Origin: Arthrobacter glacialis
GTDB taxonomy: Bacteria > Actinomycetota > Actinomycetes > Actinomycetales > Micrococcaceae
DNA: 64,000 bases
Assembly: GCF_002909445.1 (NCBI RefSeq)
Contig: NZ_PPXC01000006.1
Location: forward strand, 1-64,000
Direction of reading: 5' to 3'
Shown: positions 22,743 to 31,416 of the stretch, piece after piece
How positions within the stretch are numbered: the first letter of the stretch is position 1
Layout of the letters: each line of letters opens with the position of its first letter
Translations under genes and position numbers: made by a program
The notes under the pieces: generated by a model
Told to the model about the DNA's origin: nothing
The model's input: the letters and a program-made list of their open reading frames with translations, nothing else
Databases searched by the model: none

Positions 22743-24233
22743 GTGGTGCAACAACTCGTGACAAACAACTGCGACACAATCTTGGATTCCTGGATTGGGC
22801 GTGAGTCCATGGCGGAAGCAATGATTCCGCTCATCGGCAGGCTCTACCGGGACAACAATGTTCTCACCAGCATCCATGGCCGGTCACTGATCAACCAGTC
22901 CGTCATCAGCCTGCTCAAGGCCCACCGCTTTGCCCGCCAGGTTGACGACGTGGAACTTCCCGTGGAAGAAACCCTGCCGCTGCTCCAGGTGCTTGGCACC
23001 TTGCAATTGGGAGCCGCCTCACTTGACCTGGCCCGGCTCCTTTCAAACTTCAAGGCCTCGGACGAGGGCGACCTTGAAACGTTCCTGCGCGCTGAACTGG
23101 CCGACGTCGTAAATCGCTTTGGCGCCGACGAGCGCACCAGCACTGACGTGGTTCTCTACGGTTTCGGCCGCATTGGCCGCCTGCTGGCCCGGATCCTCAT
23201 TGAACACTCCGGCGGCGGCCACGGCCTGCGCTTGCGTGCCATCGTGGTGCGCAAGGGCGGCGACGCCGATCTCACCAAACGCGCCAGCCTGCTCCGCCGC
23301 GACTCCGTGCATGGCCCGTTTAATGGCACCATCACCGTTGACCAAGACAAAAACATCATCCTGGCCAACGGCACATCCATCCAGGTCATCTATTCGGACA
23401 GCCCCGCCACCATCGACTACACGGCGTACGGCATTCACGACGCGCTGGTGGTGGACAACACGGGCCGCTGGCGCGACGAGGAGGGCCTGTCCCAGCACCT
23501 GCAGAGCCGCGGCGTGGCCAAGGTCCTGCTGACGGCCCCGGGCAAGGGCACGCTGAAGAACATTGTGCACGGCATCAACCACGGCACCATCACCGACCAC
23601 GACACCATAGTCACGGCCGCCTCCTGCACCACCAACGCCATCACCCCCGTGTTGAAGGTCCTCAACGACAAGTACGGCATTGTCCACGGCCATGTGGAGA
23701 CGGTGCACTCCTTCACCAATGACCAGAACCTGACGGACAACTTCCACAAGGGTGACCGGCGCGGGCGCTCGGCCGCCTTGAACATGGTGCTGACCGAAAC
23801 GGGCGCCGCGAAGGCCGTGGCCAAGGCCCTGCCCGAGCTTGAGGGCAAGCTGTCCGGCAACTCCATCCGCGTTCCCACCCCGAACGTGTCCATGGCTATC
23901 CTGAATCTGACCCTGGAAAACGGCACCACCAAGGATGAGGTCAACACGTACCTGCGCGACATGTCGCTGAATTCGGGCCTGCGCAAGCAGATCGACTTCA
24001 TCGACTCGCCCGAAGTGGTCTCCAGCGACTTTGTTGGCTCACGCCGCGCCGGCATTGTGGACGGCCTGGCCACGATCAGCAACGACAAGCATTTGGTGCT
24101 GTATGTCTGGTACGACAACGAATTCGGCTACAGCTGCCAGGTGGTCCGCGTCATGGAGGAAATGGCCGGGGTTCACCCGCGCGCCTTCCCAGCACTCGAC
24201 GCCGCTGCCCCGCAGGCAGCAGCACTGGTTTAG
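22743..24233 (+). CDS. Glyceraldehyde-3-phosphate dehydrogenase, long form
   Basis: A 496-residue enzyme. About 130 helical residues (EAMIPLIGRLYRDNNVLTSI onward) precede the GAPDH core. The core has the NAD motif VVLYGFGRIGRLLARI, the catalytic TAASCTTNAITPVLKVL, the VHSFTNDQNL segment and WYDNEFGYSCQVVRVME near the end. Long forms of this kind occur in Corynebacterium (GapB) and other actinomycetes, where they favour gluconeogenesis and can use NADP; that role is inferred here. I use the GTG at 22743 with GAAGAGGG 7 nt upstream. A perfect terminator follows. Confidence 0.93.
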   Translation: MVQQLVTNNCDTILDSWIGRESMAEAMIPLIGRLYRDNNVLTSIHGRSLINQSVISLLKAHRFARQVDDVELPVEETLPLLQVLGTLQLGAASLDLARLLSNFKASDEGDLETFLRAELADVVNRFGADERTSTDVVLYGFGRIGRLLARILIEHSGGGHGLRLRAIVVRKGGDADLTKRASLLRRDSVHGPFNGTITVDQDKNIILANGTSIQVIYSDSPATIDYTAYGIHDALVVDNTGRWRDEEGLSQHLQSRGVAKVLLTAPGKGTLKNIVHGINHGTITDHDTIVTAASCTTNAITPVLKVLNDKYGIVHGHVETVHSFTNDQNLTDNFHKGDRRGRSAALNMVLTETGAAKAVAKALPELEGKLSGNSIRVPTPNVSMAILNLTLENGTTKDEVNTYLRDMSLNSGLRKQIDFIDSPEVVSSDFVGSRRAGIVDGLATISNDKHLVLYVWYDNEFGYSCQVVRVMEEMAGVHPRAFPALDAAAPQAAALV

Positions 24234-24245
24234 CGTTTCGCACTC

Positions 24246-24297
24246 AAGGCGGGTCCGGCGTCGAACATTCACGTTCGACGCCGGACCCGCCTTTTGC
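24246..24297 (+). terminator. Terminator after GAPDH
   Basis: A 21-bp perfect stem (24246-24266 with 24273-24293) around ATTCAC, followed by TT to give a CTTTT tail. Confidence 0.93.
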
Positions 24298-24398
24298 ATG
24301 CCTGCCCACCGTGGGTGCGTTCCCCGCAGGGCGCCCAAGCAGCTAGCGTCCACAGGGCACCCCAAGCTCGCTGCGCTCGTTTGTGGCCCCTCGCCCTG

Positions 24399-24404
24399 TA
24401 GACT
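24399..24404 (+). promoter_or_regulatory. Candidate -10 of rnpB
   Basis: TAGACT lies 7-8 nt before the probable 5' end of the RNase P RNA. A matching -35 is not clear. Confidence 0.4.
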
Positions 24405-24409
24405 TGACC

Positions 24410-24797
24410 ACTGGATAGGGCAGCTGGGCAACCGCGCGTCACGCAAGTGGCTCGAGGAACGTCCGGGCTCCACAGAACAGGGTGGTGGGTAACGCCCACT
24501 CGGGGTAACCCGCAGGACAGTGCCACAGAGAATAGACCGCCTGCACGGCAACGGCTGGAGCAGGTAAGGGTGAAACGGTGGTGTAAGAGACCACCAGTTC
24601 CCTAGGTGACTAGGGAAGCTAGGTAAACCCCACCCGGAGCAAGGCCAGACAGGGCATGTTTGAGGGCTGTTCGCCCGAGTGTCTGGGTAGGCTGCTAGAG
24701 GGCGTCGGCAACGGCGTTCGTAGATGGATGGTTGCCTCTCCGCCGCGGGTAACTGCGGCGGATGACAAAACCCGGCGTATCGGCTGCCCTATCCAAC
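24410..24797 (+). ncRNA. rnpB: RNase P RNA (type A)
   Basis: The catalytic RNA of RNase P, which trims tRNA 5' leaders. Universally conserved elements are present in order: GAGGAACGTCCGGGCTCCAC (P3/P4 region), ACAGAACAGGGTGGTGGGTA, GGTAAGGGTGAAACGGTGG, CCACCCGGAGCAAGGCCAGA, AGATGGATGGTTGCC, and GACAAAACCCGGCGTATCGG. The two ends pair as helix P1 (GGATAGGGCAGC with GCTGCCCTATCC). Ends are approximate to a few bases. It lies downstream of GAPDH and is followed by a terminator. Confidence 0.97.
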
Positions 24798-24802
24798 TTC
24801 AT

Positions 24803-24846
24803 GGCGTGTTTTCCCTGTTTTTGTACGGGGCGGGCACGCCTTTTTT
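24803..24846 (+). terminator. Terminator after rnpB
   Basis: GGCGTG pairs with CACGCC, with an inner CCC/GGG helix, and is followed by TTTTTT. Confidence 0.75.
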
Positions 24847-25205
24847 GTCTCCGCTCCGTGGCTTGGCGGGTCGGCCGCGAAAACGGTAGTGGGCAGCTTT
24901 TTACGAATTTTGTGCTGACCGCAGCCACAAAAACCCGTGTGTAACCATGCATCTCGCAGCTACGGTCAGTAGACGCGGAATCTCTTGAAAGATGGTTGGC
25001 CGTGGCCATTGTGAACGGGTTGTCTGCCAAGGATAAGAGGTCTGTGGATAACCGGCTCCACCATCGACCGCAACCTTCTAAACTTAAAGTGACCGAGTTA
25101 CCGGCACTACAGCGCTCCGGCTGCCAAGACCCCCGCTGTCCAGGTTTCGCCGAATACGGAGGGACGGGGTTCATGCTGGGGCGGGTCAGTTGGTGAGGAT
25201 GTCCC
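24847..25205. other. Intergenic stretch between rnpB and the DUF1524 gene
   Basis: About 360 bp. A 66-codon frame at 24996-25196 has no recognisable protein features and no good ribosome site, so I do not call it. No repeat or RNA structure stood out. The promoter of the DUF1524 gene is presumably here. Confidence 0.5.
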
Positions 25206-26009
25206 ATGGCACGGCATGCACAAGAGTTCACTCAGCGGCGCACAGATAAGGCGCAGCGGGCGCCTGTGCGGGCAGCTGTCCTGTTGGCTGTGGTGGTGTT
25301 GGTGGTTTTGGTTGGCTGGTTGCACAGCGCGGGTCATTGGCCGTTCACACCGGATGCCGGTCCAGCGCCTGCTGTCAGCACGCCGTCGCCCGCATTGGGC
25401 CAGCCCATAGTGGTTTTGACGCCAGCAACGGCTTTGGCCGTCCTGGAAACCCTTCAGGTCAAAGGCAAAGCGCCACGCAATGATTATCAGCGCAGTGCTT
25501 TTGGTGAAGCGTGGCTGGATGCTGACGCCAACGGCTGCGACACCCGCAACGACGTCCTGCGCCGTGATCTGCAGGCAGTGCAATTCATTGCCGGATCGCC
25601 GTGTCTTGTGGCATCAGGCACGCTGAAGGAGCCGTACACCGGCACGACTGTGCAATTCCAACGCGGCAAGGACACCAGCGAGGCTGTCCAAATTGATCAT
25701 GTGGTGGCCCTGAGTAACGCCTGGCAAACGGGAGCCACAGCCCTGACGCCGCTGCAACGGCAGAGCCTGGCCAATGATCCGCTGAACCTCTTGGCAGTGG
25801 ACGGGGAGGCCAACCAGGACAAGAGCGACGCCGATGCCGCCAGCTGGCTGCCGCCTTCAAAAAAGGTCCGTTGCCACTATGTGGCCCGGCAAATATCGGT
25901 CAAGGCCGCCTACCAGCTCTGGGTGACTCCGGCCGAGAAAGGAGCCATGGAAAACGTTCTGGGCCGCTGCCCGACGCAAGCGGCACTGGCCAGTGGCTAC
26001 CTCAACTAG
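25206..26009 (+). CDS. Membrane-tethered HNH-type nuclease, DUF1524 family
   Basis: A 267-residue protein. Residues ~20-42 form a hydrophobic signal anchor (PVRAAVLLAVVVLVVLVGWL), followed by a Pro/Ala-rich linker and a DUF1524 domain like the nuclease domain of GmrSD. Key residues are the metal-binding QIDHVVALSNAW and NDPLNLLAVDGEANQDKSD with the HNH-type Asp-His and Asn. Paired cysteines (NGCDTRNDVL, GSPCLVAS, RCHYVARQ, GRCPTQ) suggest disulfides and export. Such proteins are thought to be extracellular DNases. ATG 25206 follows GTGAGGAT. It is convergent with prfC, 12 bp away. Confidence 0.85.
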   Translation: MARHAQEFTQRRTDKAQRAPVRAAVLLAVVVLVVLVGWLHSAGHWPFTPDAGPAPAVSTPSPALGQPIVVLTPATALAVLETLQVKGKAPRNDYQRSAFGEAWLDADANGCDTRNDVLRRDLQAVQFIAGSPCLVASGTLKEPYTGTTVQFQRGKDTSEAVQIDHVVALSNAWQTGATALTPLQRQSLANDPLNLLAVDGEANQDKSDADAASWLPPSKKVRCHYVARQISVKAAYQLWVTPAEKGAMENVLGRCPTQAALASGYLN

Positions 26010-26021
26010 CGCAGGCAGGCG

Positions 26022-27629
26022 CTACTCGCGCTTGGTGCCGATCTCGGTCAAGGGCAGTTCCGGGTAGTTCTTTTCGACCCGGCGCATAGCCCAAATGTCG
26101 TTGAACAGGGCCAGGAATTCACCATCACTGCGCTCCAGCACCTCGGCGCCGTGGACAGTGCTCAGCGTGGCTGCGGCGTCCGGCGTCGTGAGCCTGGCCA
26201 GGGTGTAGGGGAGGCGCTCCAAGCGCATGGGGGCGTTGAAGTCGTGGTGCATGCGGTCCTCAACAACCTCAAACTGCATGGGGCCCACGGCCGCCAGCAC
26301 GGGTGCCTGGTCTCCGCGCAGGTCTGATCGGAGCACCTGGATGACGCCTTCGTGCTCCAGCTGCTCAATGCCGCGGCGGAACTGCTTGTACTTGCTGGGG
26401 TCCTTGGAGCGTGCCACCTGGAAGTGCTCGGGGGCGAACAGCGGAATAGCCGGGTATTCCACCGGCTCCTCAACAAACAAGGTGTCGCCCACGCGCAGGG
26501 TGGAGGCGTTGACCAGGCCAACAACATCGCCAGGGAAGGCTGTGTCAATGACTTCACGGTCGCGGCCAAAGACCTGCTGTGCGTACTTGGTGGCAAAGGA
26601 CTTGCCGGTGCGGGTTTGGGTGACAACCATGCCGCGCTCAAACATGCCGGAGCATACGCGGATAAAGGCCACGTGGTCGCGGTGCGCCTGGTTCATGCCG
26701 GCCTGAACCTTGAACACAAAGCCCGAGAACGGTGCTTCCACGGGGCGGGTCTCGCCGCTCACATCGGGGCGCGGTGACGCTGGCGGGGCAAAGTCCACCA
26801 GGGTGTCCAAGATCTGCTTCACACCAAAGTTCAGCGCGGCAGAGGAGAACAGCAGGGGAGTGGCCTTGCCTGCGTAGAACGCCTCCAAATCCAGCGGTGC
26901 GTCGGTGTCGACCACCAGGCTGGCTTCCTCAATGGAGTCGTCCCAGGCGTCTCCTTCGGATTCAGCGGCCGCCTCGGGGGTCATGTATTCGGTCAGTGCG
27001 ATCTGTGCGCCCGAGCTGTTGCGAGCAAATTTGGCAAACTCGTTGCGGCGGATGTCCCACACGCCACGGAAGTCGCCGGCAATACCGATGGCCCAGGTCA
27101 GCGGCATGGGTGTGAGCCCGGTGCGCTCGGTGATCTCATCCATCAGTTCCAGCGGATCCAGGCCGGGCCGGTCCCACTTGTTGATGACGGTGATGATGGG
27201 CAGGTTGCGCTGGCGGCAGACCTCAAAGAGTTTCATGGTCTGTGTTTCCAGACCCTTACCGGCGTCGACCAGCATGACGGCACAATCAACGGCCGCCAGC
27301 ACACGGTAGGTATCTTCGGAGAAGTCGGCGTGGCCGGGAGTGTCGAGCAGGTTGATGACGGTGTCGCGGTAGGAGAACTGCAGCGCCGCGGAGCTGATCG
27401 AGATGCCGCGGTCCTTCTCCATCTGCTGCCAGTCCGAGACCGTGTCCTTGCGGTTGGACTTGCCGTTGGTGGCGCCGGCAGTTCCAATCACCTTGGCATG
27501 CAACGCCAACGCTTCCGTCAGCGTGGACTTGCCCGCATCAGGGTGCGAAATAACGGCGAAGGTTCGACGACGTTCCGCCTGGCCGGTAATTTCGGTGGCA
27601 CGGGCGGGGGATTGGGCCGGAGAGGACAC
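26022..27629 (-). CDS. prfC: Peptide chain release factor 3
   Basis: A 535-residue translational GTPase that recycles RF1/RF2 after termination. G motifs are complete: ISHPDAGKSTLTEAL (G1), DTPGHADFSEDTYRVL (G3) and INKWDRPGLDPL (G4). The switch-I segment and the RF3-specific KDRGISISSAALQF are present. The C-terminal half carries the EF-Tu-like domain II and the RF3 C-terminal domain. The start is a GTG at 27629 with a weak AGAAAG upstream. Confidence 0.95.
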   Translation of the reverse strand: MSSPAQSPARATEITGQAERRRTFAVISHPDAGKSTLTEALALHAKVIGTAGATNGKSNRKDTVSDWQQMEKDRGISISSAALQFSYRDTVINLLDTPGHADFSEDTYRVLAAVDCAVMLVDAGKGLETQTMKLFEVCRQRNLPIITVINKWDRPGLDPLELMDEITERTGLTPMPLTWAIGIAGDFRGVWDIRRNEFAKFARNSSGAQIALTEYMTPEAAAESEGDAWDDSIEEASLVVDTDAPLDLEAFYAGKATPLLFSSAALNFGVKQILDTLVDFAPPASPRPDVSGETRPVEAPFSGFVFKVQAGMNQAHRDHVAFIRVCSGMFERGMVVTQTRTGKSFATKYAQQVFGRDREVIDTAFPGDVVGLVNASTLRVGDTLFVEEPVEYPAIPLFAPEHFQVARSKDPSKYKQFRRGIEQLEHEGVIQVLRSDLRGDQAPVLAAVGPMQFEVVEDRMHHDFNAPMRLERLPYTLARLTTPDAAATLSTVHGAEVLERSDGEFLALFNDIWAMRRVEKNYPELPLTEIGTKRE

Positions 27630-27805
27630 AAGACTACTTTCTAGCGGCGAAAAGAATGTTCAAGCAGAGGCAGGACACCAACTATCAAGTTTACCGCAGT
27701 GCGCAGGCAGCAAGTTGGCAGGGACGACGGCGGCGCCTGGCAACTCTCGCAGCGCCACGTTGGCGGGGCGGGTGTTAACGGACGGCGCCGGCTGGGTGAT
27801 GCAGT

Positions 27806-28666
27806 CTAGCGGGGCAGTTCCAGGGAACCGAAGCCCAGCTGCCAAGCACCTCCGGCGTCGATGCGCTCCAGCACAATCCTTTGCAGCGCCGTGGCCCGCG
27901 GCAGGGCATCCAGGTTTTCCATGCTGCGGGTGCGGAAGGTGAAGTAGACGGCGTCAGTGGGCTCGTCGCGGGGTTCACCATACGGGGTGAACAGCGCTGC
28001 GAAGGCGGCAATGTTGGCACTGGGTTCCAGCTGTTCGGCCAGGTAGGGATCCAGCAGCCAGGACTCGCAGTTGGCTGTGGCGACCGGCTGGTCCGCGAAG
28101 TGTTCGGCAAAGAACGGACGGGCAAGGGCCAGGCTGTCATTGACCACCGCCGCACCCAGTCCGCCGCCCTCGGGGATGTGAATACCCAGGATCCATTCAC
28201 CGGCAGCGACCCCGGGGATGGCGGCCGTGGGCTGGTGGATCAAGTACTGCAGGCGGCCCAACTGGTAGATGCGGCCGGAAAAAAGGTGGTTGAGCCATTT
28301 GTAGGTGTCCATGCCGAACCGGTTGTGGACGCGGCGGTTGATGGCCATGTTGCGGCCAAAATCGGCCAACGAGGCGCGGGAGACGGCGTCGGGAATGTTG
28401 CGCCCCGCGTGCCACTCCAGGATGGTGGGGACAAAGTCCAGCATGGCGCGCAGCCAATCCAGCTCTGTCACGGGGAGGTCATCGGTGCCCAGCTCCGGCA
28501 CCGATTCATCTGCACTGCCAAGGCGCGCCACAAGGTGCTCATGCACTGTGGCCGCGGCCGGGCTGAGCGGGGCTTCCAACAGTGCAAGGCAGTCGGCCCG
28601 ATCTTCTGGGGCAACGCCCAAGTAGTCAAGTGTCGGCTCTGGGCTCATGGCGGTGCGGGAGGTCAT
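27806..28666 (-). CDS. GNAT-like acyltransferase domain protein
   Basis: A 286-residue protein resembling a two-domain family of actinobacterial acyltransferase-like proteins (NAT_N plus GNAT_C). The N-terminal part is alpha-helical (RADCLALLEAPLSPAAATVH). The C-terminal part contains FSGRIYQLGRLQYLIHQP, EWILGIHIPEGGGLG and YFTFRTRSMENLDALP. No CoA-binding pyrophosphate loop is obvious. Relatives sometimes sit by glycoside hydrolases, but the substrate is unknown. An in-frame ATG at 28648 could be the true start. Confidence 0.7.
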   Translation of the reverse strand: MTSRTAMSPEPTLDYLGVAPEDRADCLALLEAPLSPAAATVHEHLVARLGSADESVPELGTDDLPVTELDWLRAMLDFVPTILEWHAGRNIPDAVSRASLADFGRNMAINRRVHNRFGMDTYKWLNHLFSGRIYQLGRLQYLIHQPTAAIPGVAAGEWILGIHIPEGGGLGAAVVNDSLALARPFFAEHFADQPVATANCESWLLDPYLAEQLEPSANIAAFAALFTPYGEPRDEPTDAVYFTFRTRSMENLDALPRATALQRIVLERIDAGGAWQLGFGSLELPR

Positions 28667-28762
28667 TGGGCTAGTTTAGCGAACCCTTGAGCACTGCACT
28701 GGCACCACTCAGTCTTACAGCCACGCATGGTTTGTGGCGCATGTGGCGTGAAATTATGCGTT

Positions 28763-28831
28763 GAACCCACCTTGGGTTCCGCGCAGAAGCACTTATGCGC
28801 AGAACCCAAGGTGGGTTCTGCGCATAAGTGC
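28763..28831. repeat. Overlapping mutually exclusive inverted repeats
   Basis: Two perfect inverted repeats share sequence. One pairs 28763-28779 with 28802-28818 (17 bp, GAACCCACCTTGGGTTC). The other pairs 28789-28808 with 28812-28831 (20 bp, GCACTTATGCGCAGAACCCA) around AGG. They cannot form together. They lie just downstream of the leftward sugar porter, so the region is probably its terminator, but the switch-like geometry is unusual. Confidence 0.8.
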
Positions 28832-28846
28832 GGGGCAGCGGCAACG

Positions 28847-30292
28847 TTACTGTTCGGCCTTGGGCTTCTTCACAAACAACGTCTCGGCCTGTTCCAGGGA
28901 CATGCCGTTGGTTTCGGGGATCTTGAACATGACGAAGAAGAATGATGCGGCAGCAAAGAGGGCGTACATGCCGTAGGTCAGCGGCAATGATGCGGCGGCC
29001 ATGGCCGGGAACGTCAAGGTGATCAGGAAGTTCGCCACCCACTGGGCTGCGGCTGCCAAACCCAGGGCGCGGGCACGGATGCGTGAGGGGAAGATCTCGC
29101 CCAGGAGCACCCAAACCAGCGGCCCCCACGACGCGCCGAAACTGACCACAAACACATTGGCGGCAACCAGGGCAATGGGTCCCCAGGCGCCCGGGAGGCT
29201 GATGTCCGAGCCACTGCCGGTTGCAGCCGAGAAGGCAAGCGCCATGGTGCCCAGGGAGACGGCCATGCCAATGGAACCCGTGAGCAGGATGGGGCGGCGC
29301 CCGATTCTGTCCACCAGGGCAATGGCCACCAGTGTCACCAAAATGTTGACCACAGCCGTTACCACCGAGATGGTCAGTGAGTCCTTCTCCTGGAAGCCCA
29401 CTGCCTGCCACAACGTGTTGGAGTAGTAGAAGATCACATTGATGCCAACGAACTGCTGCAGCACAGAGAGGATAATACCTATCCACACAACAGGCATGAG
29501 GCCAAGCCGCTTGCCTCGCAGGGAGCCCTTCTTGGCTGAGAGGGAATCTTCCTTGACGGCTTCCTTGATCTCGCGGATGCTGCGCTCGGTGTCGTCATCC
29601 GGGGCAATGGTTTTGAAGACCTTTGTGGCTTCTTCTTCCTTGCCCTGAAGAACCAGGAAGCGTGGGGACTCGGGGAGCACAAAGGCAATCCAGCCATAGG
29701 CAATTGCCGGGACAACGCCGGCCAGGAACATCCAGCGCCAGGCGGGAAGCCCAAGCCACAGCTCCTGAGCGGCACCGCCGGCAGCATTGGCAAACAATGC
29801 GTCGGAGAGCAGGGCGGCGAAGATACCAATGGTGATGGCAAGCTGCTGCAAGGAAGCCAGCCGTCCGCGGTGGCGTCGCGGGGAAATCTCGGAAATATAG
29901 GCTGGGGCGATCACCGAGGCCAAGCCAATGCCCAGACCGCCCACCAGCCGCCAGAAGATCAAGTCGATGACGTTGAAGGCCAGTCCGGTTCCCAGGGCGC
30001 TGATCAAAAAGAGCGCCGCGCCAAGTTTCATGGCGGGGATGCGACCCTTGGCGTCGGCGATCTTGCCAGCCATGAACGCGCCCACCGCGCAGCCAAGAAG
30101 TGCAATGGCTACGGCGAAGCCGGTGAGGGTGTCGCCCAGTTTGAAATCGCCCTGGATCGCGTCGACGGCACCGTTGACCACCGAGGAGTCAAAACCGAAG
30201 AGGAAGCCACCCACTGCGCCGGCTACGGCCAGGCCAATCACCTTGCGCGGAATGGCCTTGGGGCCTGAGTGTGGAGTGCTGGTGCTGGACAT
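28847..30292 (-). CDS. Sugar porter-family MFS transporter
   Basis: A 481-residue twelve-helix permease for sugar uptake. Family signatures are GFLFGFDSSVVNGAVDAIQG at helix 1, GKIADAKGRIPAMK (loop 2-3), LPESPRFLVLQGKEEEA, IGRRPILLTGS (loop 8-9), and PSRIRARALGLAAAAQWVAN. It is likely a proton symporter for a hexose or pentose, as in XylE/GLUT-type carriers. The ATG at 30292 follows AAGGGGGAA at good spacing. No sugar enzyme or regulator is adjacent, so the substrate is unassigned. Confidence 0.92.
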   Translation of the reverse strand: MSSTSTPHSGPKAIPRKVIGLAVAGAVGGFLFGFDSSVVNGAVDAIQGDFKLGDTLTGFAVAIALLGCAVGAFMAGKIADAKGRIPAMKLGAALFLISALGTGLAFNVIDLIFWRLVGGLGIGLASVIAPAYISEISPRRHRGRLASLQQLAITIGIFAALLSDALFANAAGGAAQELWLGLPAWRWMFLAGVVPAIAYGWIAFVLPESPRFLVLQGKEEEATKVFKTIAPDDDTERSIREIKEAVKEDSLSAKKGSLRGKRLGLMPVVWIGIILSVLQQFVGINVIFYYSNTLWQAVGFQEKDSLTISVVTAVVNILVTLVAIALVDRIGRRPILLTGSIGMAVSLGTMALAFSAATGSGSDISLPGAWGPIALVAANVFVVSFGASWGPLVWVLLGEIFPSRIRARALGLAAAAQWVANFLITLTFPAMAAASLPLTYGMYALFAAASFFFVMFKIPETNGMSLEQAETLFVKKPKAEQ

Positions 30293-30480
30293 GGTTCCCC
30301 CTTGTGGCCGTCATTCATGAGGGAACTGGCCGGGTCGACAAAAAGTGCAGAATAATCTCTATGCCAAGCTACTCCATACCAGCCAATGGACAAACAAAAT
30401 ATGCAGTGCATAATCCCGTGAGATATGCCTCATGGGAGCTACGCCACATTTGGCGCACCGGCTGTACAGGGAGTTGGGGA

Positions 30481-31053
30481 CTAGTGGCCGAACGGGTCCG
30501 GGTCCACACCGGGCATCCACGTCAGACCGGGCACGCCCCAGCCCTTGTTCTTGGCTGAACGTTTGGCCTTCTTGGCGTAGCGGGCGTTGAGCCTGTCCAC
30601 ATAGAGTTTGCCGTCCAGGTGGTCGTATTCGTGCTGCATGCAGCGGGCAAACCAGCCTGTGGCTTCAAAATCCAGGGGGTTTCCGTCTACGTCGAATCCG
30701 CGCACCCGCACCCATTCGGCCCGCTTGAGCGGGAAGTCGATGCCGGGCACCGACAGGCAGCCCTCTACTTCGTCATCGGGATCGGGGGTGTTGCCGGAGA
30801 TCTTTCCCACCGTCAGCGTGGGGTTCACCACCACGCCGCGGGCAGGAACGTCGTCGTCGTTCTCCATTTGGTAGGTGAAGAGGCGCAGGCCCACACCAAT
30901 TTGCGGGGCGGCCAGGCCAACGCCATTGGCCGCATCCATGGTTTCGTGCATGTCCGCCACGAGCTTCTTGAGGTCCTCGTCAAAAGCCTTGACTTCATCG
31001 GCGCGGCGGTGGAGCACGGGCTCACCCAAAATGGTTACGGGGAGGATGGTCAT
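30481..31053 (-). CDS. def: Peptide deformylase
   Basis: A 190-residue metalloenzyme that removes the formyl group from new proteins. All three motifs are present: GVGLAAPQIG, EGCLSVPG with the metal-binding Cys, and QHEYDHLDG with two metal-binding His and the catalytic Glu. I start at ATG 31053 because AAAGGAAG lies upstream; a longer frame to 31110 lacks support. The C-terminal basic tail (AKKAKRSAKNKGWG) is common in actinobacterial forms. Methionine aminopeptidase, the next step in N-terminal processing, is encoded at 36101. Confidence 0.95.
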   Translation of the reverse strand: MTILPVTILGEPVLHRRADEVKAFDEDLKKLVADMHETMDAANGVGLAAPQIGVGLRLFTYQMENDDDVPARGVVVNPTLTVGKISGNTPDPDDEVEGCLSVPGIDFPLKRAEWVRVRGFDVDGNPLDFEATGWFARCMQHEYDHLDGKLYVDRLNARYAKKAKRSAKNKGWGVPGLTWMPGVDPDPFGH

Positions 31054-31112
31054 GACGGCTTCCTTTTCATGCTCGGGATTCAGGCTCACGAAATGCATCT
31101 TTGATGGCAATG

Positions 31113-31146
31113 AAAAACACCCCGATCAAATGACCGGGGTGTTTTT
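31113..31146 (-). terminator. Terminator after tRNA-His
   Basis: AAAAACACCCCG (31113-31124) pairs with CGGGGTGTTTTT (31135-31146) around a 10-nt loop. Its A/T-rich ends make it effective in either direction; it lies downstream of the leftward tRNA-His. Confidence 0.88.
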
Positions 31147-31172
31147 GCGATTCCTACAGAACCGCTTTTCGG

Positions 31173-31246
31173 GGTGAGATACGGGGGTTGAACCCGCGAC
31201 CTCCTGGACCACAACCAGGCGCTCTGCCAACTGAGCTAATCCCACC
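31173..31246 (-). tRNA. tRNA-His (GTG anticodon)
   Basis: The minus strand folds into a full cloverleaf: acceptor GTGGGAT with ATCTCAC (one G-U), D-arm GCTC/GAGC, anticodon arm CCTGG-TTGTGGT-CCAGG giving anticodon GTG, and T-arm GCGGG-TTCAACC-CCCGT. The additional G at position -1, paired with C73, is the histidine identity element. It lies downstream of orn on the same strand. Confidence 0.97.
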
Positions 31247-31416
31247 ATGTCCGCTTCAACCACAGCAACATCCTTTTGGAATGTCCTCTGCGCTTTTGGC
31301 AACGTCGAATAGTCTACACGAGCTGCGGGGTGGTCAAAACCAAAACAGGCTCTTTTGCCTTTTTTGTGAGCTAGATCGCGTTTTTGAGGCGGAAATCTCC
31401 CGGAAATACGGGAAAT

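Noticed and set aside
24996-25196. 66-codon frame between rnpB and the DUF1524 gene
   Set aside because: No ribosome site, no domain and no protein-like composition.
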